Origin: an archaeon
GTDB taxonomy: Archaea; Nanobdellota; Nanobdellia; Pacearchaeales; GW2011-AR1
Direction: 5' to 3'
Assembly (NCBI GenBank): GCA_018694115.1
Contig: JABHNB010000016.1
Location: forward strand, 1 to 64,000
Length of the DNA: 64,000 nt
The position numbers and the translations under genes are program-made. The notes beneath the pieces are model-generated. The model was not told the DNA's origin. It did not search any database and saw nothing but the letters and a program-made list of their open reading frames with translations. Each line of letters starts with the position of its first letter. Position 1 is the stretch's first letter. Shown piece by piece: positions 1-9,007 of the stretch.

Positions 1-232
1 CGGAAAAGAGGACGGAAACTATCCTCGGTTCTGCGACCCTTTAAGCACCCAAACCTAAACTTAGGGCTGCTCCGATCAAGGCCTGACCCAGTTCATTAAG
101 GCAAGATCAAAAAGGACAAAACTTCAACGTCAAATTACCGACATTTACCGCTTCATCTCACGTCCTGCCTTACAGTCCGCCATAAAGCCCATTTGCGAAT
201 GGCGAGGGGCTAACTCGCCGACCTAGTCTGCA
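1..232 (-). ncRNA. SRP 7S RNA (3' end lies outside the window)
   Basis: This is the RNA core of the signal recognition particle, which delivers nascent secretory proteins to the membrane. Read on the minus strand, the conserved helix-8 signature GGTCAGG...GGAGCAGCC lies at about 66-93. The 5' part (about 180-232) folds as an archaeal Alu domain, with GGCGAG pairing to CTCGCC. The 5' end was placed about 26 nt downstream of a TATA-like box at 252-264. Archaeal 7S RNA is usually near 300 nt, so the last part is cut by the window edge. The family call is firm; the exact 5' end is inferred. Confidence 0.88.
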
Positions 233-251
233 TAAAACTGAACTCAATAGA

Positions 252-266
252 AGTTTATAAGATTTA
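252..266 (-). promoter_or_regulatory. TATA promoter of the SRP RNA
   Basis: On the minus strand the sequence reads ATCTTATAAACTT, an archaeal TATA element centred about 26 nt before the first paired bases of the SRP RNA Alu domain. It fixes the likely RNA start near 232. Confidence 0.55.
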
Positions 267-296
267 TTGTTCTACAAAAAAAGACCAGATACTAAA

Positions 297-2516
297 TTAA
301 TTAACCCTAAAATCAATCTTGTCCGTAGCAAAAACAACTAGACTCACCTTCAACTTCTTAGTAAATTTCTCTATATGGTCTGCAAGTCTTTTATTAGCAC
401 TCTTCTCTAGATTTGTCAACCCCATAATAACAAGATCCGAACTAGCCGAATGTTCATGAATTATACTTTTGATTTGCCTACCTTCCTTGGGGATTACCTT
501 TAGCTCAATATTTTCAATTCTTGACTCTTTCAAAACCTTTTCTACATGTCTTATATCCTTTTTACTTTCCTCGCTTCCATCACTTATATTTAGAACACGA
601 ATAGTTGCACCCTCCTCTAACCATCTTTTTGAGTGAGTAATCAAATATGCCAGAAGGATCATAAAATTTCCATTTCTCCTAGAACTCCACCAAACATCAA
701 CACTCTTAAATCCAGAAAATCCAGATTGGTTTCTCAAAATTATCAAATTCTTATCCAATGATTTAAGATTTTTTGTCAAATCATTAAGTTTCAGATCCTT
801 ATCAAAATCTAAAAGAATAGTATTCAGCGGCAAGTTACCAATAGTTTCTGCCTGAGCAAGATCCTCAATAGTACTCTTAAAATTTTCACTAGCAATACTT
901 CTTGGGAAGATATCTACTTCATTATCTTTCACGTATTTATTCAAGGACTCTTGGTGCTGCTTGGTTTTTTCATCATCCTTCCCAATCTTCCCCTTATGCA
1001 GAAAATACATTTTAGTAATACTACTCTTTGAACTGATCCAATGCAATAGGCTAGCAATGGGGTGATTATTAATTTCCTTTGTTGAGAAAGCCAGAAGTGT
1101 TGGTCTCCAATTTTTTACAGTCTTAGCATTTTTATCCATACTCTTCAAAAACAATTTCATAAACCTAAATGAAACTCCTGCCCAAACTCCCTCAATCTTC
1201 ATAGATTTACTACTCTTATACAAATAGAAAAACAAAAGTCCCTGGATAATTATTACAGAAATCATAATCAGAGGATTGAATAAGTACATCACAATATATG
1301 AGGCCATCATTCCATAAAATGAAACATATGTCGGAGCATTAAATGTCGGCCGATAACTTGGATTATGAGAAATCTTTTCAAAGAATGCAGAACCATTGAT
1401 CCAACCATAGACAGATAAGAAAAACATAGCTACGATCTGAGAAACGAGTTCCAATGAGCCTAGAGTAATTACACCGATCCCGATTATTAAACTAAAGACC
1501 ACGGCAATTCTTGGCTCTCCACTTTTCTTACTTTTCTTACCAAGGAAACTCAAGAATTTTGGAAGAACCTTATCTTCCGCCATTGCAACTAGGCATCGTG
1601 GACTAGTCATTAAACTACTAAGGGCAGAGGAGGAAGTTGCCATGATAATTCCTAAAATAATTAATGGCGAAAAGAGAGCAACCTTCTGCATTATCTGGGG
1701 ATTGTTTAAAAGTTCATTCGCACTTGCCGAAAAAGAAAGCTTAATTACAAGAACTAAATAAACAGCCATAGTAACAAAGATTGCCATAAAAGTTCCCCTT
1801 ACTAAACTCTTCTTAGGATCCTTCAACTCCCCACTCATTCCCACTCCGGCATCAATACCCGTAACTGCCGGGAAAAACATAGCGAAAGCAACCCAGAAAG
1901 AAAGTCCAGAAGAAGCTACAACCACTGAAGTTAAATCAATAGTATTAGGTCCAAGGAATATTGAAACAAGGCTAAGAAGGATTGCTGCAAGAATGAAATA
2001 TTGAAGTTTTACAACAAACTGTGCCCCAATGAGAACAATAATACCAAAAAGAATCAAGGAAATAAGTGCCAATTGAAATTCGGGAATTGCCACTCCGAAA
2101 ATACCTAAAATTGCCCCAAAACCTCTAGCAAAAGCAATTGCATAAAAACTGGCTGCGATGGTTTGAGCCAAATATAATTGTATTCCCAAACTTCCACCAA
2201 ATTCAGAGCCCAGACTTCTTGAAATTAAATAATATAATCCGCCACCCTTAACCTTAATATTGGTAGAAATAGCAGAAATCGAATACGCAGTAGAGACAGT
2301 TACCGAATGAGCAATCAAAATTATTAAGATTGTTTTAAAGAGTCCAACCCCCCCAACCACCTGAGGTAAAATCAAATACATTACCGCCCCAAGTATAGTC
2401 AATAAAGACGGCATAAAAACTCCTGCAAAAGTTCCAAATTTTTTGTCAGGAATTTTCTTTTTTACTGGAGCTTCTTCTTGTGAAACTCGCCTTACCTGCT
2501 TTCCCTTCCTACCCAT
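297..2516 (-). CDS. SLC12/APC-family transporter (cation-chloride cotransporter-like)
   Basis: A 739-residue membrane protein. The start of the first helix (GTFAGVFMPSLLTILGAVMY) and the GGLYYLISRSLG segment match the SLC12/amino-acid-permease superfamily, with about 12 hydrophobic helices between residues 30 and 430. The soluble C-terminal third (about 450-739) resembles the cytoplasmic domain of cation-chloride cotransporters, ending in a USP-like stretch. It probably moves ions or amino acids across the cell membrane; the substrate cannot be read from sequence. It is a single gene ending 65 nt from the SRP RNA. The ATG start follows directly from the first good Met and the basic N-terminus. 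Confidence 0.8.
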   Translation of the reverse strand: MGRKGKQVRRVSQEEAPVKKKIPDKKFGTFAGVFMPSLLTILGAVMYLILPQVVGGVGLFKTILIILIAHSVTVSTAYSISAISTNIKVKGGGLYYLISRSLGSEFGGSLGIQLYLAQTIAASFYAIAFARGFGAILGIFGVAIPEFQLALISLILFGIIVLIGAQFVVKLQYFILAAILLSLVSIFLGPNTIDLTSVVVASSGLSFWVAFAMFFPAVTGIDAGVGMSGELKDPKKSLVRGTFMAIFVTMAVYLVLVIKLSFSASANELLNNPQIMQKVALFSPLIILGIIMATSSSALSSLMTSPRCLVAMAEDKVLPKFLSFLGKKSKKSGEPRIAVVFSLIIGIGVITLGSLELVSQIVAMFFLSVYGWINGSAFFEKISHNPSYRPTFNAPTYVSFYGMMASYIVMYLFNPLIMISVIIIQGLLFFYLYKSSKSMKIEGVWAGVSFRFMKLFLKSMDKNAKTVKNWRPTLLAFSTKEINNHPIASLLHWISSKSSITKMYFLHKGKIGKDDEKTKQHQESLNKYVKDNEVDIFPRSIASENFKSTIEDLAQAETIGNLPLNTILLDFDKDLKLNDLTKNLKSLDKNLIILRNQSGFSGFKSVDVWWSSRRNGNFMILLAYLITHSKRWLEEGATIRVLNISDGSEESKKDIRHVEKVLKESRIENIELKVIPKEGRQIKSIIHEHSASSDLVIMGLTNLEKSANKRLADHIEKFTKKLKVSLVVFATDKIDFRVN

Positions 2517-2600
2517 TATATAAAAAATCTGAAAGCATATTTAAGTGTTCCTTTTTCCCAATTTCACCGAAGAAAAAAGACACACATATTAAGAAAAAAC

Positions 2601-2680
2601 GCCCTGAGCAGGAGTCGAACCTGCCCGCCCCGAAGGGCCCGAGTTAGCAACCCGGTGCAATACCGCTATGCGATCAGGGC
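2601..2680 (-). tRNA. tRNA-Ser (anticodon GCU)
   Basis: The acceptor stem is GCCCTGA with TCAGGGC. The anticodon loop TTGCTAA gives GCT, reading AGC/AGU. The long variable arm GCCC-TTCG-GGGC marks a class II tRNA, and the T-loop TTCGACT is standard. CCA is not encoded. Unlike the other three tRNA genes of the window, no palindromic element follows its 3' end. Confidence 0.93.
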
Positions 2681-2768
2681 ACAATAAATAACTTAGAAAC
2701 CTTGCGTTTTTAAAATTATGCAAGAACGTTAAATCCTCTCAAAAAACATACTCCCAACCACCTAAATC

Positions 2769-2778
2769 CTTAAATAAT
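2769..2778 (+). promoter_or_regulatory. TATA box, leaderless promoter
   Basis: CTTAAATAAT is centred 25 nt upstream of the ATG of the PC4-like gene. Transcription would start at or next to the start codon. Confidence 0.5.
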
Positions 2779-2797
2779 CAAACCGTCCAAATCAACT

Positions 2798-3109
2798 ATG
2801 GAAAAGGACATAGGAAAAATCCAAAAGAATCCCGAAACAGACATCATTGTCCGTATCGATGATTTCGGAGGAAAAAGAGGATTAACAATTCGAGAATTCG
2901 TTCATTCTGAAAGATATACTGGTTTCACAAAGGCAGGCGTAAGAATCAGGGCAGAGAACTTTGAAGAATTCAAAGAAATGATTAATTCTGTTAATCTAGA
3001 AGAAATTAAAGCAGAATTAGAAGAAGCACAAGAAAGTCTCCCAAAAACAGCAGAGGCACCAGAAGCAGATGACGAACCATCTGGAATTGATGAAAACGGA
3101 TTAATGTAA
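2798..3109 (+). CDS. PC4/Sub1-like single-stranded DNA-binding coactivator
   Basis: A 103-residue protein whose residues 17-62 match the PC4 fold: VRIDDFGGKRGLTIREF, then aromatic/basic strands (YTGFTKAGVRI) and a helix (EEFKEMI). PC4-type proteins bind single-stranded or melted DNA at promoters and repair sites, usually as dimers. The last 30 residues are an acidic tail that is probably disordered. The next gene starts one base after its stop, so the two are likely cotranscribed. Transcription is probably leaderless from the TATA box 25 nt upstream. Confidence 0.8.
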   Translation: MEKDIGKIQKNPETDIIVRIDDFGGKRGLTIREFVHSERYTGFTKAGVRIRAENFEEFKEMINSVNLEEIKAELEEAQESLPKTAEAPEADDEPSGIDENGLM

Positions 3110-3110
3110 A

Positions 3111-3596
3111 ATGAAAGAAAATGAAAATTCTAAAGGTATGGACTCCTTCCCAGCATATTATTTCTTTGATGCACTGGATGGATCAGATGTTCTAGTCTGT
3201 CCAACAGATTTTATGGTTAGAATGTATGGAACAACAGAAGATTATCAATTTGCGGGTTTCCATATAGAACATGACCAAAACGAGTTAGAAAGAATTATGA
3301 TGGAAATGATAGGTGCAGGGAAAGTTGAAATCGGAAACATTCTAGAAAGGAGGGTAGACTCTGGATTCGTACAAAGAGTCGACCTAGATAAGGAAGACAT
3401 ATTCAATTTCAGAATATTAGTTCATGAAGGAGACAAAGGTCCAATTAATGGGGCAGCATACGATATGTTTGTAGAAGTATTAGAGAATCTTGAGTGGGAA
3501 AGGGGAACGTACGATGGGCCAGATGGAGACGGGTGGGAATCCGCAGGCGGAGACGAAGACATGTATGGCTCCTCAGAATATGACGACGGATACTAA
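3111..3596 (+). CDS. Hypothetical acidic protein
   Basis: A 161-residue soluble protein I do not recognise. It is strongly acidic, with a Gly/Asp/Tyr-rich tail (about 133-161) that is probably disordered. The body (15-130) has mixed alpha/beta character and no visible catalytic motif. It begins one base after the PC4-like gene stops, which implies coupled expression and perhaps a shared nucleic-acid role, but that is only context. Confidence 0.65.
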   Translation: MKENENSKGMDSFPAYYFFDALDGSDVLVCPTDFMVRMYGTTEDYQFAGFHIEHDQNELERIMMEMIGAGKVEIGNILERRVDSGFVQRVDLDKEDIFNFRILVHEGDKGPINGAAYDMFVEVLENLEWERGTYDGPDGDGWESAGGDEDMYGSSEYDDGY

Positions 3597-3616
3597 TTCT
3601 TAGATCCCCAACAAAC

Positions 3617-3653
3617 TATATAAACACAAAACCACTAAGGATTCTAAGAGGTG
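3617..3653 (+). promoter_or_regulatory. Promoter and ribosome binding site of the CYTH gene
   Basis: TATATAAA at 3617-3624 is the TATA box. A GAGGTG Shine-Dalgarno sequence at 3648-3653 lies 4 nt before the ATG at 3658. This gene therefore has a short leader with an RBS, unlike the leaderless genes nearby. Confidence 0.6.
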
Positions 3654-3657
3654 TAAT

Positions 3658-4248
3658 ATGGTATGGTTAGAAGTTGAAACAAAAGTAAAATTAGATTCTG
3701 ATGAAGTTCCTGAATTAAGGAAACGTATAAAAAAAATTGCAACCTTCAAGAAAAAGGGAACAAAAAAAGACGATTATTTTGCAGTTAATCCCGAAACATA
3801 TCCCAAAAAAGCATTCAGAATAAGGGCAACAAAAAATAGATTTGAGGTAACATTCAAAAAACATCTTAAGAAGTATTGGACAAAGGAAATTGTTGTTAAA
3901 AGAGAATTTGAATTTGCTCTTGAAGGAAAAGAGGAAGTAGAAGATTTTGTAGAACTTTTCAAAGATCTCGGAATAAAGGAATGGGTCAAAAAAATAAAAA
4001 GAAATGAGACCTACAAGCACAAGAAAAATAAGAAAATCTCAATAGAAATTAACAAAGTCAAACATCTCGGATACTTCATGGAAATAGAATATCTCTGCCA
4101 AGAAAGAGAAGTCAAAAAAGCAGTCAAATTACTAACTGGTGTCCTAAGAGAATTAAAAATAAAACCGAGTCAAGTTAACAATACAGGTTATACAAGAATG
4201 CTTTGGGATAAGGGGGCTAAAGGTACAAGGAAATTTATTGATAAATAA
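3658..4248 (+). CDS. CYTH-domain protein (CyaB/thiamine-triphosphatase family)
   Basis: A 196-residue protein. The N-terminal signature ExExK (EVETKVKL, residues 5-12) and the later charged strands (FRIRATK, FEVTFKKH, KREFEF, IEINKVKHLGYFMEIEYL) are typical of the CYTH triphosphate-tunnel fold. These enzymes hydrolyse inorganic or organic triphosphates using two metal ions held by Glu residues in the tunnel. The substrate is unknown here. The following acs gene starts 2 nt after this stop. Confidence 0.8.
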   Translation: MVWLEVETKVKLDSDEVPELRKRIKKIATFKKKGTKKDDYFAVNPETYPKKAFRIRATKNRFEVTFKKHLKKYWTKEIVVKREFEFALEGKEEVEDFVELFKDLGIKEWVKKIKRNETYKHKKNKKISIEINKVKHLGYFMEIEYLCQEREVKKAVKLLTGVLRELKIKPSQVNNTGYTRMLWDKGAKGTRKFIDK

Positions 4249-4249
4249 A

Positions 4250-6202
4250 ATGGTAAACTATGTAACAAAAAAATCTAACAAACTTATGCCTAGCAAGGCA
4301 ATGAAGAAAATTGCCCATCTCGACAACAAAAGGATTTACAAGGAAGCTGCAAAAAACCCAATAAAGTTCTGGGAAAAGCTCGCAACCGACGGACTCCAAT
4401 GGGAGAAGAAATGGACCAAAGCTTACGAACAAAAACTTCCATATTTCAAATGGTTCAAAGGAGGAAAAATTAACTTCTCAAAAAACTGCCTTGACAGACA
4501 TCTCGAAAACCAACCGGATAAATTAGCATTAGTCTGGATCCCAGAACCAACAAAAGAAAAACCAGTCAAACTAACATATAGACAACTTCATGAGAAAGTT
4601 TGCAAATTTGCAAATGTCTTAAGAAAAAACAAAATCAAAAAAGGAGATGTCATCTCGATTTACTTACCCATGGTTCCAGAAGCACTTATCGCAATGCTTG
4701 CCTGTACAAGGATTGGTGCAATTCATTCCGTAGTCTTCTCAGCATTTTCTTCAGACGCACTTAAGGCAAGAATTCAGGACGGAAAAGCAAAAATCTTAAT
4801 CACTGCGGACGGTTATTATCGAAGAGGAGAAAAAGAAGATCTGCTAACAAAGGCAAAACAAGCAATCAAATCAACAACAGTCAAAAAAGTGATCGTGGTT
4901 TCAAGATTAAAAAAGAAGCTTCCTTCCCCGAAATCTAAATTCCTTGACTTCAATAAGGAATTGGAATCTGCAGAACCAACTTGTGAACCAGAAATTATGA
5001 ATTCTGAAGATCCGTTATTCATACTTTACACATCAGGAACAACTGGAAAACCAAAAGGGGTTATCCATGACACCGGGGGATACGCAACACAAGCATATTG
5101 GACAGCTAAATGGAATTTCAACCTCCGCGATGATGACGTAATGTGGTGTACTGCCGATGTCGGATGGGTTACTGGACATACATACGCTTTCTACGGGCCT
5201 CTTCTAAACGGAGCGACAACACTAATCTATGAAGGATCCCCAGATTTCCCAGATACTGGAAGATGGTGGAAGATAATCCAAGACAACAAAGTCACAGTCT
5301 TCTACACTGCGCCAACCGCAATAAGAATGCTTCAAAAATGTGATCCAAAAATTATCAAAAAGCACAATCTAAAATCATTAAGGATCCTAGGAACCGTGGG
5401 AGAGCCAATCGACCGAGATGCTTGGATGTGGTATTTCAAAAAAGTTGGAGGTTCAAGATGTCCAGTTATAGACACTTGGTGGCAAACAGAAACCGGAGGA
5501 ACGCTAATCAACGCACTCCCAGGAATAGGCCCATTCATTCCAACAGTTTCAGGGATATCTTTCCCAGGAACAAAACACATTATTGTAGATGAAAAAGGAA
5601 AACAAATCAAAAAACCAAATGTAACAGGAAACCTAGTTCAGGTTCCACCACTAGCACCTGGAATGCTTCATGGAGTTTGGAAAAATCCTAAGAAATACAA
5701 GGAAACATATTGGAAAAGATTCAAGAAGTATTATGATACCAGCGACGGTGCTTTTCTAACAAAAGGCGGCCTAATAAGAATCACCGGTAGAACCGATGAT
5801 GTTATGAAAGTAGCAGGACATAGAATGACAACAGCAGAACTAGAAAATGCAATCAACGACCATCCAAGAATAAATGAGACCGCAGTAGTCCCAGTCCCAC
5901 ATAAAGTCAAGGGGGAAGTCCCAGTAGCTTTCGTTATCCTAAAAGGCAAAAAAGACGCAACAAAGATCAACCCAGAACAACTAGAAAAAGAAGTAAAGAA
6001 GTTAACAGATCAAAAGATCGGTCCAACATCCCGTCCAGCAAAAGTCTTCATTGTCCCTGCCCTTCCAAAAACCCGATCCGGAAAGATCATGCGAAGAATC
6101 CTCAAAGCCCTATTAATAGATGAAGAACCAAAAGGACTCTCAACTCTCCTTAATCCAAAGAGCGTGGAAGAGATTAAAGGAATAATAAAATCTAGTCAGT
6201 AA
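4250..6202 (+). CDS. acs: Acetyl-CoA synthetase, AMP-forming
   Basis: A 650-residue acyl-adenylate-forming enzyme that converts acetate, ATP and CoA to acetyl-CoA, AMP and PPi. Visible motifs are the P-loop YTSGTTGKPKGV (about 260), DTWWQTETGG (about 405), TGRTDDVMKVAGHRM (about 510) and the C-terminal PKTRSGKIMRR with the acetylatable/catalytic Lys. I chose ATG 4250 over an in-frame TTG at 4238 that overlaps the CYTH gene. The 3' end overlaps the convergent gene at 6192 by 11 nt. With the Kor operon next door it can interconvert acetate and acetyl-CoA. Confidence 0.93.
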   Translation: MVNYVTKKSNKLMPSKAMKKIAHLDNKRIYKEAAKNPIKFWEKLATDGLQWEKKWTKAYEQKLPYFKWFKGGKINFSKNCLDRHLENQPDKLALVWIPEPTKEKPVKLTYRQLHEKVCKFANVLRKNKIKKGDVISIYLPMVPEALIAMLACTRIGAIHSVVFSAFSSDALKARIQDGKAKILITADGYYRRGEKEDLLTKAKQAIKSTTVKKVIVVSRLKKKLPSPKSKFLDFNKELESAEPTCEPEIMNSEDPLFILYTSGTTGKPKGVIHDTGGYATQAYWTAKWNFNLRDDDVMWCTADVGWVTGHTYAFYGPLLNGATTLIYEGSPDFPDTGRWWKIIQDNKVTVFYTAPTAIRMLQKCDPKIIKKHNLKSLRILGTVGEPIDRDAWMWYFKKVGGSRCPVIDTWWQTETGGTLINALPGIGPFIPTVSGISFPGTKHIIVDEKGKQIKKPNVTGNLVQVPPLAPGMLHGVWKNPKKYKETYWKRFKKYYDTSDGAFLTKGGLIRITGRTDDVMKVAGHRMTTAELENAINDHPRINETAVVPVPHKVKGEVPVAFVILKGKKDATKINPEQLEKEVKKLTDQKIGPTSRPAKVFIVPALPKTRSGKIMRRILKALLIDEEPKGLSTLLNPKSVEEIKGIIKSSQ

Positions 6203-6860
6203 CCCTATATGCCCGAAGATATTCATAGATTGGAGCGATAAGCATCCCAGCAGAAAGACCCCATAAAAGTTCCTCAAGGGGGATATCTAATAAAAATACA
6301 CCCATTAAATTTTCTAAGTTCCATACCCTATAAAAAATTCCAGGAAATAAAACATTTATCAGCAAGGTAAATAAGAAATAAAATACAAAGAAGAATAATC
6401 CTCCAAAAATAGTATCCTTTATCAGATCCCTTCTTAGAAACATAATAACAATCGCCCCAACAAATCCTGAAATAATCATGGTATAGATATAATCTCTCCT
6501 AAAAATGAATGAAAATATAATTGTAGAGGCCACCGTTGCAACGATCAGGTAAATCAAATGCCTATGAGCAACCTGTTTAGATTCTCTCATTTTACTCAGT
6601 CTTCTATCTAACAAAAATTCATATAGAACGGCAGCAATACCTCCCACAGCAAAAGAAAGTAGAAAGCTCTCAATTCCAGGAATCCATCCAAATAAAGTAG
6701 TGGGATTCCAATAATGGGGAACAAAAAATATCTCCGTGGCCCCAAAAGGGGTTAATATAAGACTAGTAATCCACATCTCCTTTCTCAAATCTTTCCTCAA
6801 TAAGTAGAGAACAGCCCAGACTGCCAACAAGATCAAACCGCCAACAAGATACATATACAT
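6192..6860 (-). CDS. Lycopene-cyclase-domain-like membrane protein
   Basis: A 222-residue protein with about seven transmembrane helices and two similar halves. One half carries FGATEIFFVPHYWNP, the other DIPLEELLWGL. The P-x-E-E motif at the head of a helix resembles the heterodimeric-type lycopene cyclase (CrtYc/CarR) domain. An isoprenoid or lipid-modifying role is possible, but no carotenoid gene is nearby. GGTGA lies just upstream of the ATG as an RBS. It could also be an unrelated small multi-spanning protein. Confidence 0.5.
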   Translation of the reverse strand: MYMYLVGGLILLAVWAVLYLLRKDLRKEMWITSLILTPFGATEIFFVPHYWNPTTLFGWIPGIESFLLSFAVGGIAAVLYEFLLDRRLSKMRESKQVAHRHLIYLIVATVASTIIFSFIFRRDYIYTMIISGFVGAIVIMFLRRDLIKDTIFGGLFFFVFYFLFTLLINVLFPGIFYRVWNLENLMGVFLLDIPLEELLWGLSAGMLIAPIYEYLRAYRVTD

Positions 6861-6916
6861 TTTATCACCTTAAATCCCTAGACAAAATCAACTTAAAAAT
6901 TTATCTTAACCCCAAT

Positions 6917-6954
6917 CTTTAAATAACTCTCCCCCCTCAAAAAAATTAAGAGGT
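6917..6954 (+). promoter_or_regulatory. Promoter and RBS of the kor operon
   Basis: CTTTAAATAA at 6917-6926 is the TATA box. GAGGT at 6950-6954 is a Shine-Dalgarno sequence 6 nt before the korA ATG. Confidence 0.55.
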
Positions 6955-6960
6955 AAATCA

Positions 6961-8493
6961 ATGAGACTAAACATTCTAATCGGGGGCAAGGCAGGTCAAG
7001 GCATCAATAAAGTTTCACAAATAGTCTCCGGAGTTCTTGCAAAATACGGATACTTCACCTTCAACTATCGAGATTATCAATCACTAATTCGGGGAGGACA
7101 CAACTTCAACATACTTTCAATAAGTGACGAATGGATCGGTTCTCACGACTCAAAGCTTGACGGAATAATAGCCCTTGATGAAAATACCCTAACCGAACAT
7201 AAGTCAGAACTCAAAAAGGGGGGATTCACAATAACTGAAGAAGGATTCAAAGACCTAGGAATGAATCTAAACGTTGCACTTGCCGGAGCACTAACAAAAA
7301 TTCTCGGAATTCCAGAAGCAGAACTTGATGCAGAAATAAAAATCCAGCTAAAAGGTTCAGAATCTCAAGAAGCAGCAAAGAAAGGATTCGAGAGTCAAAA
7401 AGAAAAGTTCAAACTCAAGAAACTCAAGAACAAACCAGAAATTATCTCAGGAAGCGAAGCAATAGCAAAGGGAGCAATCAATTCAAAGATAGATCTTTAC
7501 ATCGCATATCCAATGACTCCTGCGACAAATGCAATGCACGAACTAGCAAAGGACCAAGAAAAAAATAACTTAAGAGTCTTTCAGGCAGAAAGCGAAATCT
7601 CAGTAGCAAGTATGGCTCTTGGGTCATCTTTCACAGGCGCAAAAACACTTATTGGAACATCGGGAGGAGGATTCGATCTTATGTCAGAAACATTTTCTTT
7701 CCAAGGACAAGGTGAAATTCCGCTAACAGTTTACCTTGCAAGCAGACCAGGACCGGGAACTGGAGTCCCAACTTACACAGCACAATCAGATCTCGATATC
7801 GCACTTAGGGCAGGTCACGGGGAGTTTCCAAGAGTTGTCATGGCACCGGGAGATCCTAACGAAGCAATAGAGCTAACAAACCAAGCACTATATCTCTCAG
7901 AAAAATTCAGAACTCTCTCAATCATTCTATCGGATAAACATCTAGCAGAATCAGAATTCAGTCATGACAAGACTCCAAAAGAACCACTTCAAATAAAAAT
8001 CGAAAGAAATCTCCCGCAAAAGAACAGCATAGTCAAAGCCACATCATACGAACACGACGAAGCAGGCAATACAACAGAATCTGCAAAACTAACTGAAGAA
8101 AATGCAGATGCAAGAGTAGCAAAATATGAAAAAATCAAACAACATATAGAAAACAATCCAGAAAACTTCCAATCAATCAAAGTCCATGGGGACAAAGATA
8201 GTAAAAATCTCATCATTGGATGGGGATCAACAAAGGGGGCAATCCTCGACGCAATGAAAGATCTCGATGCAAAGTTCCTACAAGTTCTATACATCAAGCC
8301 AATGTCCCCACAAATCAAAGAAGAAATCGAAAACGCAGATAATGTAATCCTAGTAGAAAACAATCTCACAGGACAATTAGGCTACACAATCAGAGAGAAA
8401 ACCGGAATCAAGATCGGCAACCGTCTCCTGAAGTATGACGGCAGACCTTGGAGATCCGATGAGCTAAATAAATACCTAAAGGAAATACTATGA
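6961..8493 (+). CDS. korA: 2-oxoacid:ferredoxin oxidoreductase, fused gamma-alpha subunit
   Basis: A 510-residue subunit of the enzyme that oxidatively decarboxylates a 2-oxoacid with CoA and ferredoxin. Residues 1-150 form the gamma domain (GGKAGQGINKVSQ, DYQSLIRGGHN). Residues 160-510 form the alpha domain with AYPMTPATNAMHE, the Glu-containing FQAESEISVASMALG and the SRPGPGTGVPT loop. It pairs with korB at 9008. The stop overlaps the next start as ATGA. Whether pyruvate or 2-oxoglutarate is used cannot be decided. It has no ferredoxin domain of its own. Confidence 0.9.
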   Translation: MRLNILIGGKAGQGINKVSQIVSGVLAKYGYFTFNYRDYQSLIRGGHNFNILSISDEWIGSHDSKLDGIIALDENTLTEHKSELKKGGFTITEEGFKDLGMNLNVALAGALTKILGIPEAELDAEIKIQLKGSESQEAAKKGFESQKEKFKLKKLKNKPEIISGSEAIAKGAINSKIDLYIAYPMTPATNAMHELAKDQEKNNLRVFQAESEISVASMALGSSFTGAKTLIGTSGGGFDLMSETFSFQGQGEIPLTVYLASRPGPGTGVPTYTAQSDLDIALRAGHGEFPRVVMAPGDPNEAIELTNQALYLSEKFRTLSIILSDKHLAESEFSHDKTPKEPLQIKIERNLPQKNSIVKATSYEHDEAGNTTESAKLTEENADARVAKYEKIKQHIENNPENFQSIKVHGDKDSKNLIIGWGSTKGAILDAMKDLDAKFLQVLYIKPMSPQIKEEIENADNVILVENNLTGQLGYTIREKTGIKIGNRLLKYDGRPWRSDELNKYLKEIL

Positions 8494-9005
8494 ACTGGAA
8501 AAATTACAAAAACCATATCGGTTCGAAAAATGTTAAAATCCGACAAGATGTAACGCCAATATTTGAAAATCCAAAAATTTTCCATAATTTAATAGCTGAC
8601 ATGATTAAACCATTCAGAAAAACCAGCTATAATAAAATAGTTGCATTAGATGCACTAGGTTTCGTACTCGGATCTGCAATAGCATACAAAACAAAGAAAT
8701 CATTAGTACTAATCAGAAAAAGGGGAAAATTACCCTACCCTAATAAATTTCTAGAATCTATCAATTTTACAGATTATACAAAATCAAAAAAAGGTTTCGA
8801 TATTAAAAAGGGATCGCTAAATAAAAAAGATAGAGTTTTGATTGTTGATGAGTGGATCCAAACAGGAACCCAAGCAAAATCTGCGATAAAACTAATAGAA
8901 AAACTTGGAGCAAAAATAATAGGCATCTCAACAATAAATACCGATCTAAATAAAAAAACAGAAATACTATTTGAAAAGTATAACTGTAAATCATTAAATA
9001 ATTAA
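8490..9005 (+). CDS. Adenine-phosphoribosyltransferase-like protein inside the kor operon
   Basis: A 171-residue type I phosphoribosyltransferase. The APRT-like landmarks are LGFVLGSAIAY, VLIRKRGKLPYP and the PRPP-binding loop VLIVDEWIQTGTQ (about 111-123). In that loop the usual Asp-Asp is Asp-Glu and the usual TGGT is TGTQ, so the substrate may differ from adenine. The reaction would join a base to PRPP. It overlaps korA by 4 nt and ends 2 nt before korB, so the three are translated together, although no metabolic link to 2-oxoacid oxidation is known to me. Confidence 0.8.
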   Translation: MNWKNYKNHIGSKNVKIRQDVTPIFENPKIFHNLIADMIKPFRKTSYNKIVALDALGFVLGSAIAYKTKKSLVLIRKRGKLPYPNKFLESINFTDYTKSKKGFDIKKGSLNKKDRVLIVDEWIQTGTQAKSAIKLIEKLGAKIIGISTINTDLNKKTEILFEKYNCKSLNN

Positions 9006-9007
9006 AA

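Noticed and set aside
4238-4249. TTG 4238 as acs start
   Set aside because: ATG 4250 gives the usual N-terminus and avoids overlap with the CYTH gene.
7741-7780. Third copy of the GTGVP-encoding insert, in korA
   Set aside because: SRPGPGTGVPT is a conserved native loop of 2-oxoacid oxidoreductases, and the DNA does not match the 57-nt repeat.
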